A stretch of 64,000 nucleotides of DNA from assembly GCA_027422505.1 (NCBI GenBank), contig JAPQWV010000017.1:20585501-20649500 (forward strand). Direction: 5' to 3'. Below are positions 45,686-56,845 of this stretch, one piece after another. Source of the stretch: Craterostigma plantagineum. Taxonomy: Eukaryota; Streptophyta; Magnoliopsida; Lamiales; Linderniaceae. The notes under the pieces are model-generated. The model was given only the letters and a program-made list of their open reading frames with translations. It had not been told where the DNA came from and did not search any database. Position numbers and translations under genes: made by a program. Positions within the stretch are counted from its first letter, which is position 1, and every line of letters begins with the position of its first letter.

Positions 45686-46330
45686 CGCCCACGGCGGAGG
45701 CGACGGAATACCCCAAAGGTGGTGCGTGTTACGTTTGCGGCGTGGTGGGGCATCGAGCGAGGCAGTGTCCGAAGCGGACGCAGGCGGCGGCCGTGATAGT
45801 CGAGGACGGTTCGGCTGAAGGGGAAATCACGAGGATGGACCCACTTCGGATAACTACTCTTCGATGTACGCCTTCTAAGAACCTTTTGTTTGTGAAGTGC
45901 AGGGTCAACAAGATTGAGGTGTTCGGGCTTGTCGACACGGGCGCAACTCACACGTTCGTGGCAAGTCGGCTGATCGAGGATCGTAGACTTAGCATGCGCC
46001 CCCATGAGGTGACCGTTGAGACCTTTAATTCCCACGCAATCGAAGTGAAAGGCTTGGCGGCGGCGGTGCTTAGCCTTGGCGGTTGCAAAGATGGGTCGAC
46101 CTTACGGTGGTCGAGATGGGTGATTTCGACCTGGTCTTGGGGCTAGACTTCTTGAGGGCAGCGAAGGTGGCGATAGATCCTTCGAGCCGTCAAATCCTTG
46201 TTGGCGATGGACGTGAGCGAGTCGGCGGCGTCGATGAGGACGTTGTGCGACAGCACTGGCACGAGAGAAGAAGGGACGACAATGGGACGACGGTGTCGAC
46301 GAGGACGCCGACTCTCTCCGCGGGGGGAGG
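45661..46330 (+). pseudogene. pol: Gypsy nucleocapsid knuckle and aspartic protease, truncated pol
   Basis: The frame from 45661 encodes the zinc knuckle CYVCGVVGHRARQC and the retropepsin-like domain with catalytic LVDTGATHTFVASRLI. A shift near 46090 moves to another frame carrying MGDFDLVLGLDFLRAAKVAI, the second half of the protease fold. Sequence then runs straight into the polypurine tract and 3' LTR; RT, RNase H and integrase are missing. The break in the protease suggests that even this enzyme is inactive. Confidence 0.85.
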
Positions 46331-46332
46331 AT

Positions 46333-48030
46333 TGTTACACCCTTGAGTGCCACGTCATCAGCCCGCTCATAGCCGGGCTATAGAAATAGCGATGATGTGC
46401 GGGTCCAAGGTGCACGAGTTGGCGGGGAACAACACTTGGACGCTTTCCACCCAAGACGCATGGGCGGAGCCGGCGAAGCAACGAAGGACTCGGCCGGAGC
46501 CGGCGAGGTCAGCCACGGTGGCCGGCCAGGCAGGCGGCCTAGCCGGGCCGCGTGCCTACACTGGGCGCGGGGCCGTGCGCGCAGCGCGCGGCGCACGCGC
46601 ACGCATGCGCGAGGCTGCGAGGGCAGCGCGCACACATCGTGGGCACATTACGCTGAGGGCGTGCGGGAACTTCTCGGCAGGGTGTGCGAGAGTTGGCGCG
46701 CATGGGACTTAGCAGTGTGCGGACTTCTCGGCAGGATGTGCGAGAGTTGGCACGCGGATGTGCGGGACTTCTCGGCAGGGCTTGCGAGGCTTGGCGCGCG
46801 GGGCAGGGGCAACGCGCGCGCACAAGTGCGGCACCCTGTGCGGCACTTAGGCAGGCCAGCGCGCACAGGGAATGCGCGCGCACATGCGGGGCTTGCGAGG
46901 ATGGGCGCGCGAGGCAGGAGGCAACGCGCGCACGAGTGTGCGGCACGCTGTGCGGCACTTGGGCAGGCCAGCACGCGCAAGCGTGCGCGCGCGAATGGGA
47001 GCCGATGCGGACGTGGAGGTCTGGCGGCGGCGACGGCGGACGGCGGCGGCGGTCCGGCGGACGGCGACGGCTGTGCACGGCGGTGCACGGCGGCGGTCGG
47101 CGGAGCACGGCGGTGCTCGGCGGCGGTGCGCGGAGGCGCACGACGGCGGTGGTCGGCGGCGACGGCGGTGGTCGGCGGCGGCGCCGGAGTGACGATGGCC
47201 AAGCGTGGAGGCGAGGCCGGACCAGGCCCACGGCGGCGGGCCAGGTTGGTGTGCGACGAGGCACCGCGCGCGGCGGTGCGCGCGCGGGCTGGGCTGGGCT
47301 GCGCGCGGCGAGTGCGCGCGGCGCGACGTGGTTTGTACGCGGAGTCCACGGAAGCTTCTAGGAGTTTGAATTGGTCCCTAAGATTTGGTAAAGATACTTT
47401 CCTTACTCTAAGGAAGATCTTGTTTGGATACTTACTAAATTTAGGGAAGATCTTGGAGGAAGATTTGGGAGATCTTTTAGGGATCTCTTCTACCAATTCA
47501 AAGGAAGCTTGAGGCCTATAAATAGAGCCTTATTCGCCCAAGCCAAGGGAGATTGGGAGAGCCACGAAATTGAGAGTCTTTGAGAGCAGAATTTCGAGAG
47601 CACACCAAGTCACAACATCGGGTCTTTGGGGAAAGATTCGACGGGGTCGCGTTGAGGCATTCACTAGCGAGTTAGGTTAGTGATTAAGATCCCGAAGGGA
47701 CACTTAGGATAACCGTGTAGTAGCTCGTTTGGGTTAGCGAGGTGAGGCCGAGGCTTGTTCGGTTCCACACGGGTCGAGTATTCCTATAGTGTACGTTTTG
47801 TTCGTTGAGGAATAAAACGGGCTAAGTCGAGGAGCGAACCTCGGCGAAGTCCCTTGAATTTACGTTGTCTTGTTCCGTTTCCGCTTTACAAGGCAGGGCG
47901 ACGTGTTGGAGGCTGAACGCGTTCAAGGCGAAGTTCCGCGAGGCGGGGCTTGATTGGACGTGTGCCGGTCACGGGCGCGTTTTGGGTTGGAATTTTCGAA
48001 AAAATATTCTAAGTCCTTTTCGGCGTGACA
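46333..48030 (+). repeat. 3' LTR of the nested gypsy element
   Basis: 1,698 bp, preceded by a purine-rich CGCGGGGGGAGGAT tract. Differs from the 5' LTR by scattered small indels and substitutions. TATAAATA at 47517-47524. Confidence 0.95.
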
Positions 48031-49050
48031 CTATACTTGGAAAGTAAATCTGGATTGACTCGTTACTAGGAACTGATGGCAGGGAATCACTATGGAAAAT
48101 TCTGATATGGAAAATATATGCGAAGTAGTTGATGCTTAAGAACGAAATTGATCTTTTATATGGAATATAATCATGCGTTAATGTGCTATATGACCGTTGT
48201 GATGATTTATTATAAGCATGTTTTAAATGGTATGATTGACTCGAAAGCTACATGGAAACTATGCTTGATTGGTGATTATTGCTTGATATAACTTTCCATG
48301 TGAAGTGATATTTGAAAAGGATTATATATGAGCTGCACTTCATACATTCGAGTTACTAAGAATTTGCGAATATAAGTCTACGAGAGATTCTTGAGCAGAA
48401 ATATACTGAGAGATTCCTGAGTTCCCACTTGTGATAGCTTTCTGCCCACCTGAACGTTAACCGGCATATCCATCACTGATCGAGTGATTTATCCGATATT
48501 ACATCATAACCTGCCATATATTCTGTCTACGGACGTGTTGTCTTCGGACGTGAGCAATACCAAGGAGGCAAGGTCAACGTTTACGCACACGTGAAGGGAA
48601 GGACAAGTCCGGGGGCCCTTCGGTAGCGAGCTGTGTCTGTCGGGATCAAGGAGATTCCGAGGAACGAAACTCGGCGTGTGGTAACCTAGTTGTAGCTAGT
48701 GTTTGACTTGTTTCGGTTGTGTATTGGGCTAACCAATCAGTTTTTGTATCCAGCTACGGTGCATTATAGTGATTGGTTAAACTCTTGGGAAGCAAATCCC
48801 AAGGAGAGGAGTAAACCCAGTTGGGGATATAACCTCTATAAAAATCCTGTCTCTCATTTACGTTTCAGTTATTTCGTTATCACTGTGAGACAGACCCGAC
48901 GCACATCCGACGATACTAGGATATATCAGGCATACTCGTCACAAATATCAGTAGGCATACCTAAGTCACCATACTTAGCATTTGTGAAAAGAAGCATAAA
49001 ATTTTATAAGCCTAATTCACCCCCCTCTTAGGCACATTTATATCTTCATT

Positions 49051-49062
49051 TGGTATCAGAGC
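49051..49062 (+). promoter_or_regulatory. Primer-binding site of the large copia element
   Basis: TGGTATCAGAGC two bases after the left LTR. Confidence 0.92.
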
Positions 49063-49107
49063 GGGTTACTCAAACGACGGGCCTAACAAGCCTGAGTTAA
49101 AGATCTA

Positions 49108-50030
49108 ATGGCTTCTTCGAGTTTTGATGTGTTTGCAGAGGGACAATCCCATTCCAGGCCACCACTCTTCGACGGGACAAACTACGCTATATGGAAGAAT
49201 CGCATGAAGGAATTCCTGATCGCTACAGACTACGACCTTGGGATATCATCGCAACAGGACCTTACATTCCCAAAAATGAAGATGGAACTCCAAGGAAAGG
49301 CCCTGATTACAATGTAGCAGACAAGCGAGGAATCTCCTTAAATGCCAAAGCTAAGAACATGTAGCCTGCGCACTCACAAGAGAAGAGTACAATCGTGTGA
49401 GCTCATGCGAATCTGCCAAGAACATGTGGGACATGCTTCAAGTTACACATGAAGGAACCACTCGAGTTGTGCAAGAAAGGATAGCCCTCTTAACTCACCA
49501 ATACGAGCTGTTCAAGATGGAGGACAACGAGACCATAAGCCACATGTATGCCAGATTCATGAACATCATTAATCAAATGTTCTCGTTGGAAATAAAATAG
49601 AAGATGGTGAGAAGGTGCGAAAATCCTGAGATCTCTTCCTAGAGAATGGAATCCCAAAGTGACCGCCATCTACGAAGCAAAGGACTTGGACGAACTTTCA
49701 GTGTCAGAACTGATCGGATCTCTGACCACCTACGAGATGACTCAGACCTCCATCAAGGAAAACCACCAGTTCGAAATCAACCAAACATCGCCTTTAATAC
49801 CGAACAAGAACACGACTCTGAAGGCGAAGAAGAATCTGAGGAGGACCTAATGGAGCAGATTGCCATGCTGACCAGAAAGTTTGAAAAGTTTCGGATGAGA
49901 AGAAAGTTCAAGGGAAACTCGAAATTCCAACCTAGGAACAGGGAATATCGTCATCCGAAACAATGTACAGAAATGCTTCAAGTGCAACAAGCCAGGCCAC
50001 TTTGCCTCAAACTGCCCGATGGAAAATGGT
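49108..50030 (+). pseudogene. gag: Copia gag, broken
   Basis: ATG 49108 starts MASSSFDVFAEGQSHSRPPL, then FDGTNYAIWKNRMKEFL (copia gag). The frame is interrupted by stops (about 49315) and resumes in pieces: CESAKNMWDMLQVTHEGTT, then LPREWNPKVTAI with YEAKDLDELSVSELIGSLTT (49640-49850). The zinc knuckle KCFKCNKPGHFASNCP is near 49970-50020. Normal domain order for the SIRE/Tork-like gag; at least three breaks. Confidence 0.85.
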
Positions 50031-51560
50031 GACAAAAAGATAAAGAAGCAGAAGGCCATGGTCACAAACTGGGAAGAAGCCGGGAGCGAAGAAGAGGAAA
50101 ATCTCGCCTACATGGCCGCGGATGATGATCAGGTATCGGATTCATCCACTATTAAGAAAATATTATTTCTGAATGAATTATATGCTAGGCAAGATGAATC
50201 TCATGATAACGCTTCCTCAGCGCTTGAAGTAGATGAAAAAGAAGAGATGTTTGAAATAATTCAAAATGCAGAAAGAAGGATTAAGTCACTCAACTCACAA
50301 GTGAAGGGTCTAATTAGGCAACGAGATGAAGTAGCTAGAGAGAAGCATCAAAGGGATCTAGAAAATGAGCGCCTGTTAGCCGAGCTAGAGACTCTTAAGA
50401 AAGAAAAAACTTTGTGTAATTGCGAGCAATTTAGGAAGCAAAAGAGTATATCTAGAGACATGTCCGCCCTTAAGGATTTCCTAGATGAAAATCTCGTACT
50501 AATGTTAGATTTCTTGAAGGACAACAAAATCTTGATATGTTACTCAGTATTCCCGCACAATCGGGAAAACAGGATTAGGATATTCCACAACACATGAACA
50601 TGCTGCACCTGCACAAAATGTTAGGAAACCTAAATGTTTTCATGTGGTCGTCTTGGTCATTATGCTAACCATTGTTTCTTGAAGAAAGCTGATAAATCTA
50701 GATATGTCTGGAGACCTAAGAAAGTTCCTGAAGTTTCTAACTCTGGCCAGCCTGTGTCTGAGAGATCACAGCCTGTGACACATGATATACCACTTGTTAA
50801 TAGGAATTATTTGCTGCTAACCGTTTAGGACCCAATCAAAATTGGGCACCTCAGAAAAGAACTGATTCATGCAGGTACAAAGAAGAAAATCCAGTAAGAA
50901 GAACAAGTGGTACCTCGACAGTGGGTGTTCCCACCATATGACAGGTGATTTCAGTAAGTTTGTGTCGGTGAAAGCGTATGACGGAGGATATGTCTCTTAC
51001 GCCGACAACACAAAAGCGAAGGTTACAGGTTGTTGGAACTGTCGGTAACACTTTACATACTACTATAGATGACGTATGGTTAGTTAAGAATCTAGAACAT
51101 AACCTCATTAGCATCAGTCAATTATGCGATAAAGGTCATACGGTTACGTTTGAAAATGATAAGTGTGTGGTTAGAAATAATAATAAGGTACTATTCAGTG
51201 CATCTAGGGATAGAAATATATATTGTATAACTCTTGATGATATCACTGACCAGAATGTCAAGTGTCTAGCAGTTACACAGGATGACACCTGGTTATGGCA
51301 CAGACGCCTAGGACATGCCAACATGGGATTGCTATCTCACATTACAAGCAATGCACTGATACGAGGTGTTCCTGACATAAAGTTTGTCAAGGACAAAACA
51401 TGCAAGGCATGCCAGATGGGCAAGCAGACTAAGACATCTTTCAAAGCAAAGAATGTGATATCTACATCCAGACCTCTGAACTGCTGCATCTCGACCTTTT
51501 TGGTCCGGTTCGGACGATGTCTCTGCGAGGTAAAAGATATGCTTTGTCATCGTTGATGAT
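50019..51560 (+). pseudogene. pol: Copia spacer, protease and gag-pre-integrase parts
   Basis: 50019-50597 encodes an acidic and coiled-coil stretch (IQNAERRIKSLNSQVKGL). A second Cys/His motif (CFSCGRLGHYANHC-like) lies near 50630. The protease signature WYLDSGCSHHMTG is near 50910-50950; here the triad is Asp-Ser-Gly, as usual. The gag-pre-integrase block LWHRRLGHANMGLLSH and the HHCC-type cysteines KTCKACQMGKQTKTSF follow at 51290-51450. Several frame changes separate them. Confidence 0.83.
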
Positions 51561-51578
51561 TACTCCAGGTATACTTGG

Positions 51579-52154
51579 GTGATATTCCTTGCACATAAGA
51601 ATGAGGCATTAGACAACTTTGCATCGCTAGTAAAGAGACTTGAAAATGAAAAAGAAACGAACTTATGTAGGATACGAAGTGATAACGGTCTGGAATTTGA
51701 TAGTAAGTCGTTTGCATCATTCTGTGATCAGTATGGATATAGTCATAATTTCTCTGCTCCTATAACCCCCCAACAGAACGGTGTTGTTGAACGTAAAAAC
51801 AGGGTATTACAGGAAATGGCTAGATCTATGTTACATGAGTATGATATTCCTAAACAGTTCTGGGCGGAAGCCGTTAGTACAGCTTGTTACGTGTCTAACC
51901 GTATCTTCCTTAGGCCGATATTAAAGAAGACTTCTTATGAAATCTGGCATGGTAGAACTCCAAATATAGGTTACTTTCATGTGTTCGGATGTAAATGTTT
52001 TATCTTGAACGATAGAGATAAGAGAGGAAAATTTGACTCTAAGGTTGATGAAGTGATATTCCTTGGTTACAGTCTTACGTCTAAGGCATATCGTGTTTAC
52101 AATAAAAGAAAGCTGACTGTTCAGGAATCCATACATGTTACCTTGATGAGATGA
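51579..52154 (+). pseudogene. pol: Copia integrase core
   Basis: One open stretch with RSDNGLEFDSKSFASFC, APITPQQNGVVERKNRVLQE, FWAEAVSTACYVSNR and HVFGCKCFILNDRDKRGKFD. Catalytic Asp and Glu of the DDE core (DNG, NGVVERK) are present, but the first Asp block (near 51555) lies in another frame. Ends in a stop at 52154. Confidence 0.88.
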
Positions 52155-52471
52155 CTAACGCAGATGCTACTGATGAGGAGGTATAGATTTGCCTTGTGCA
52201 GAATTGCAGGATATCAAAGACAGTGAGGAAGATATTCCTAAAGATGAAAATGCTGAAACAGTGGAACCAGAAGCTGGAGAGCTGCAACCTAGAAAATGGA
52301 AACATGCTTCTAGTCATCCAACAGATCAAGTGATAGGAAATATCAGATCAGGAATCAAACTCGAGCAACTGTACGAAATCAAGATACGGAGGAATCTCAT
52401 GATGTACTGCTCTCACTGATGGAACCAAAGACAGTCCATGAAGCCCTGGAGATATATCGTGGGTCTCTGCC

Positions 52472-52744
52472 ATGGAAGATGAGTTATCTCAGTTCGAAAA
52501 GAGCGAAGTGTGGACACTCGTAAAACGACCAGACGATAAATCCATCATAGGAACCAAATGGGTCTTCCGCAACAAACTCGACGAACACGGTAATGTCACA
52601 AGAAACAAAGCGAGGTTAGTTGCAAAAGGTTATTCCCAGGAGGAAGGTATTGATTTCGATGAAACTTTTGCACCGGTAGCTAGACTAGAATCTATACGTG
52701 TCTACTTGCATATGCATGCTTTAAACGTTTTAAGTGATGTATAG
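52472..52744 (+). pseudogene. pol: Copia reverse transcriptase N-terminal stub
   Basis: Encodes [37 protein letters not shown] and [20 protein letters not shown], then stops shortly after RLESIR. Palm motifs (including YVDD) and RNase H are missing; the sequence changes abruptly to the AT-rich 3' region at about 52705. Confidence 0.9.
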
Positions 52745-52959
52745 GGAGGCTCGTTGAACCCTAATATAATATTTTGCTGCTATTATGATATATCACCTAT
52801 GCTTAAAATTTTTTGCTCTGATCTTCGGATATATCACATGTTGATCTCATATTCTGATGCTTAACTGTGCTAATTGACTTGCGTAAAATTTCTTGATAAG
52901 TGCTAAGTGCCTGCTGAGATGATTACATGATTGCTTGAACCATGCTCGGAAAATGCGCA

Positions 52960-53272
52960 CTTAGGCAGGGGGAGCACACTCACGGGTAATGTCAAAATTT
53001 TTAATACTCAGGATATAACATAAAAAAGATAGGATATATCCGCACTTAGACAGGGGAGCAAAATTAGTCCAAGATATATCTTAGCATGTCATAGAGATAA
53101 CTGCACTTAGGCAGGGGGAGCAAATAGGTATCATATGCGATTAGGAAATATCATATGCTCTGCTTTGTGATTATGGAACACTTAGACATATGCGATAGTA
53201 CTTGCATTATCGAATATGCTTACTTGCTTCCGTGCTGCATCAATTACATGTCATCATCAAAAAGGGGGAGAA
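52960..53272 (+). promoter_or_regulatory. Series of four polypurine-tract-like motifs
   Basis: AGGCAGGGGGAGCA (52963-52976), AGACAGGGGAGCA (53048-53060), AGGCAGGGGGAGCAA (53108-53122) and AAAAAGGGGGAGAA (53259-53272, abutting the LTR). The last is the likely functional primer; the others are degenerate or auxiliary copies. Confidence 0.75.
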
Positions 53273-54995
53273 TGTTGATCTTTTTGGTCCGTATATGTTA
53301 GAGAGTTTTGATGAACGATGTAATTGTAATGACATTAGGTCTATAAAATAAGCAATTCGATTTGGGACAAATAAAATGTCTAAGTTCATGATAATATTCA
53401 ACCATGCATTGTTTATGAGCTATAAAATCGATTAAGTGTTGAATATTTGAATTGCGTGTGATTCTGTGATGATTTGATGGAACTAGGTGATCGCATGTTA
53501 TAGACAGTCCATGAGATAGGATATCTCGTACTGTGCTATATATGGAAATAATGCATGAGATATCCTACTGAGCTATATATGGAAAATATACTGTTTATAT
53601 ATGGAAAGTGATATATCCGTTGATACTAGTTATTCCTGGACGAAAATCACTTATGCGATTCTTTGCATGCTCTACACTGAATTTAATGTGCAATATTAAA
53701 TTGATATCTTTCCTTGTGTTGATTGGAATATTATATTTAGGAAAGATGTGATTTGATTGATTTTTTGGATAAGGTATTATATGATATAAACGGATGTGAT
53801 CTCTGAAATAAGGAAAGGTTGACCATGATTAATAAATCGATTTAAGTAAGCTCTGATCTGATTTTTGTGCTAAACATGGTAAATATAGTGATTAAATGCG
53901 ATGAGCTGTACATGGAAAACATGTTGATATCTTGCTATCGTGTGTGCTATACTTGGAAAGTAAATCTGGATTGACTCGTTACTAGGAACTGATGGCAGGG
54001 AATCACCTATGGAAAATTCTGATATGGAAAATATATGCGAAGTAGTTGAATATGCTTAAGAACGAAATTGATCTTTTATATGGAATATAATCATGCGTTA
54101 ATGTGCTATATGACCGTTGTGATGATTTATTATAAGCATGTTTTATATGGTATGATTGACTCGAAAGCTACATGGAAACTATGCTTGATTTGGTGATTAT
54201 TGCTTGATATAACTTTCCATGTGAAGTGATATTTGAAAAGGATTATATATGAGCTGCACTTCAGACATTCGAGTTACTAAGAATTTGCGAATATAAGTCT
54301 ACGAGAGATTCTTGAGCAGAAACATACTGAGAGATTCCTGAGTTCCCACTTGTGATAGCTTTCTGCCCACCTGAGCGTTAACCGGCATATCCATCACTGA
54401 TCGAGTGATTTATCCGATATTACATCATAACCTGCCATATATTCTGTCTACGGACGTGTTGTCTTCGGACGTGAGCAATACCAAGGAGGCAAGGTCAACG
54501 TTTACGCACACGTGAAGGGAAGGACAAGTCCGGGGGCCCTTCGGTAGCGAGCTGTGTCTGTCGGGATCCTATTCCAAATAAAAAAGATCGATCAAGGAGA
54601 TTCCGAGGAACGAAACTCGGCGTGTGGTAACCTAGTTGTAGCTAGTGTTTGACTTGTTTCGGTTGTGTATTGGGCTAACCAATCAGTTTTGTATCCAGCT
54701 ACGGTGCATTATAGTGATTGGTTAAATTCTTGGGAAGCAAATCCCAATGAGAGGAGTAAACCCCAGTTGGGGATATAACCTCTATAAAAATCCTGTTTCT
54801 CATTTACGTTTCAGTTATTTCGTTATCACTGTGAGACAGACCCGACGCACATCCGACGATACTAGGATATATCAGGCATACTCGTCACAAATATCAGTAG
54901 GCATACCTAAGTCACCATACTTAGCATTTGTGAAAAGAAGCATAAAATTTTATAAGCCTAATTCACCCTCCCTCTTAGGCACATTTATATCTTCA
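53273..54995 (+). repeat. Right LTR of the large copia element
   Basis: 1,723 bp, highly similar to the left LTR but with an extra ~25 nt (CTATTCCAAATAAAAAAGAT and a few more) near 54567-54592. TATA-like TATAAAAA from 54783. Confidence 0.93.
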
Positions 54996-55000
54996 ATTAC

Positions 55001-55656
55001 TAAGCTTGACCTCAAGGAACAGAGTACCATCGAAGGAATCAAGACTTTACCCAGCCTCAAATTAGACCAGGGCGCCTGATACAACGTTATAGCATTCCTA
55101 TGATCACAAATTTCTTTGCCAGATTTCTTCTGAACGAAGCTATTTGAGCTTTTCGACCATGCAGAAAAATCATAGCAAATGCCAAGAACCACAAGGCAGT
55201 TTGTTGTGCTCTTTAACAAACGAACATGAAACTCCGTATTCCCTTGGACATTAACCGAGCATCCTACAAACAGAACAAATCCAAGCCCGCCGAAGCTGAA
55301 CGTGTCAGAATAAAGACATCCCTTTGGTTTCAAGTTAACGGATTCATCGAACTTGAGGTCAAAATGGTCGATAATCCCTTCGAATGGGAGGGGGAGTTAA
55401 TGTACCACTATACATGTATTTCAGGAGTTTAACAAACGCAGTTTCCTCTGTTAATTGAAAATGACTTTCCCCAATAGAGAAAACAACTTTCCTGATACAA
55501 TATACGCAACGAGGAGACATCCCTCTGAGAATGCATTTACCAATCATAAAATATCCTGAGCTGTGTTATCAGTATTTAAAGAAAAGTAGAGACCCGAGGC
55601 ATTAACTCTAAGAGTGACGCATCTTGTTTTGATTCCATCATACCATTGGCGAACAA
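55001..55656 (-). pseudogene. BTB/POZ protein pseudogene (POB1/LRB-like)
   Basis: On the minus strand 55656-55570 encodes LFANGMMESKQDAS and, one frame over, VTLRVNASG, matching the BTB core around 'KLFSNGM.ES' and 'VTLRI.ASEE'. 55547-55359 adds ETAFVKLLKYMYSGTL, the end of the BTB fold. 55360-55001 gives LKFDESVNLKPKGCLYSDTF, SFGGLGFVLFVGCSVNVQGN, YDFSAWSKSSNSFVQKKSGK and LRSSLVIED, matching the C-terminal region of plant POB1/LRB proteins, which are CUL3 adaptors. The BACK region between is missing and several frames are used. The copia element at 42435-54995 sits right at its 3' end. Confidence 0.78.
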
Positions 55657-56255
55657 CTGCAATATAAGAGAACCCAACACTTAGTAGACAGAGAAATGAA
55701 TATGAGTAATCACTAGATTAAAGGCACCATTACTTTACGGAAAAATGACTCTCTTTAGCTAAAAGAAGAGAGCTGACGTGAAAATTCAGAACTTTCGAAC
55801 ATCCTTCCGAAAAAATTCGAGTAATCGCTTTCAACACCTAAAAGAAAATACAAGTAAGACTAAAATCAAATTTAACAACTCCTTCAGGCTTCTACTTCCA
55901 AGCCTAACAACAAAGATAATTCATACGCATTAAACGAAGGCTAGGGCTGCCGTTCTCTGGAGAATGAAAGTCGTTGGACTCGATTGGGTTACGTTTTCGT
56001 CGAGAATGTCGATGGTCAGCTCACGATCAGAAATGTACTGTCGTTGAAACCAAACATTTAGTCGCGAACTGAAGCATCGTTACTCCTGGTTATAGGAAAA
56101 CTTTGAGGAACAACCTATTTTTTGCCCTGAAGATTGATATTGATTTCGATGGAGAAAATGTTGAAATAATAAGCTTGACCATCAGCGATGAAACCGAGGA
56201 GTCCACTCAGAATAACAGATGATGAGTCAGTCAAGTTAAAAAGACTAAGAGACCT
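55657..56255. other. Upstream remnant of the BTB locus, unassigned
   Basis: May hold the decayed N-terminal exon(s) of the BTB gene, but no conserved block is recognisable. Confidence 0.4.
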
Positions 56256-56845
56256 GTTTGTTAATTAATCATTATCTAAATGACTATATAATGTTTATGC
56301 TATGTATGATGGTGAAGGCCAATAATAAAAATATCAAGGTTCGACCCCTCTCTTATTAAGCACCAAGACAAAGAAAAACACATATAAAAACTATCAATCA
56401 TCATCAAGTTTCAACGGTTGGTATCAGAGCTATGGCGGGCACGAATACTGTCGCAGTTGGGCACCTAAGCTGCATAAGGCTGTCGAAGACTAATTACGAC
56501 AAGTAGTGCATTCACATGAAGGCTCTGCTCGGGTCGCAGTCGGATGCGTGGGATGTTGTCGAAGTCGGATATACCGAGCACGAAACACCGACCTCCAACC
56601 AATTAAAAGAGTTGAAAGAGTCTCGCAAGAAAGACAAGACGACGCTCTACATGATCTACCAAGCGGCGGATGAATCTGGTTTCGAGAAGATCGCTGGAGC
56701 AAAGTCTTCAAAAGAAGCATGGGAAATATTGGAAAGTTCATATAAAGGTGCTGATCGTGTCAAGCAGGTCCGCTTGCAAACGCTCCGAGGAGAATTTGAG
56801 ACGCTCAGGATGAAGGAATCGGAGGATGTGTCAGTGATTGCGTGT
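56256..56845 (+). mobile_element. Truncated copia element: LTR end, primer-binding site, gag stub
   Basis: The sequence up to about 56412 looks like an LTR end, followed by TGGTATCAGAGC (56416-56427) and ATG 56431. The gag reads MAGTNTVAVGHLSCIRLSKT, TAG for the usual Trp in NYDKWxxHMKALL, then [32 protein letters not shown] and [20 protein letters not shown] (UBN2-type gag). It ends abruptly at about 56840 where the next element begins, so it was probably cut by that insertion. Confidence 0.8.

Larger units (their letters stand above)
43113..48030 (+). mobile_element. Non-autonomous Ty3/gypsy element encoding only gag and protease
   Basis: 4,918 bp, target duplication CTATA (43108-43112, 48031-48035), inside the left LTR of the copia element. 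LTRs 43113-44809 and 46333-48030 are nearly identical, so it is the youngest of the nested pair. The internal region is only ~1.5 kb with gag, zinc knuckle and aspartic protease. RT, RNase H and integrase are absent. It is strikingly GC- and CpG-rich compared with the AT-rich surroundings. Confidence 0.95.
42435..49048 (+). repeat. Left LTR of the large copia element (split)
   Basis: About 1.69 kb without the insertion. Starts TGTTGATCTTTTTGGTCC and ends ACATTTATATCTTCA. TATAAAAA at 48837-48844 is a plausible TATA box. The two halves meet at the duplicated CTATA around the gypsy element. Confidence 0.93.
42435..54995 (+). mobile_element. Large copia (SIRE-like) element with a nested gypsy insertion and a pol deletion
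   Basis: Target duplication ATTAC at 42430-42434 and 54996-55000. The left LTR 42435-49048 is interrupted at 43113-48030 by a gypsy element; the right LTR is 53273-54995. The internal region keeps gag, protease, integrase and the first part of RT. RT palm, RNase H and any 3' ORF are deleted after about 52700. The polyprotein is also broken by several stops and shifts. It inserted at the 3' edge of the BTB pseudogene. Confidence 0.95.

Noticed and set aside
55226..55432. Plus-strand 68-codon frame
   Set aside because: The opposite strand carries the BTB/LRB-like blocks, so this is its shadow.
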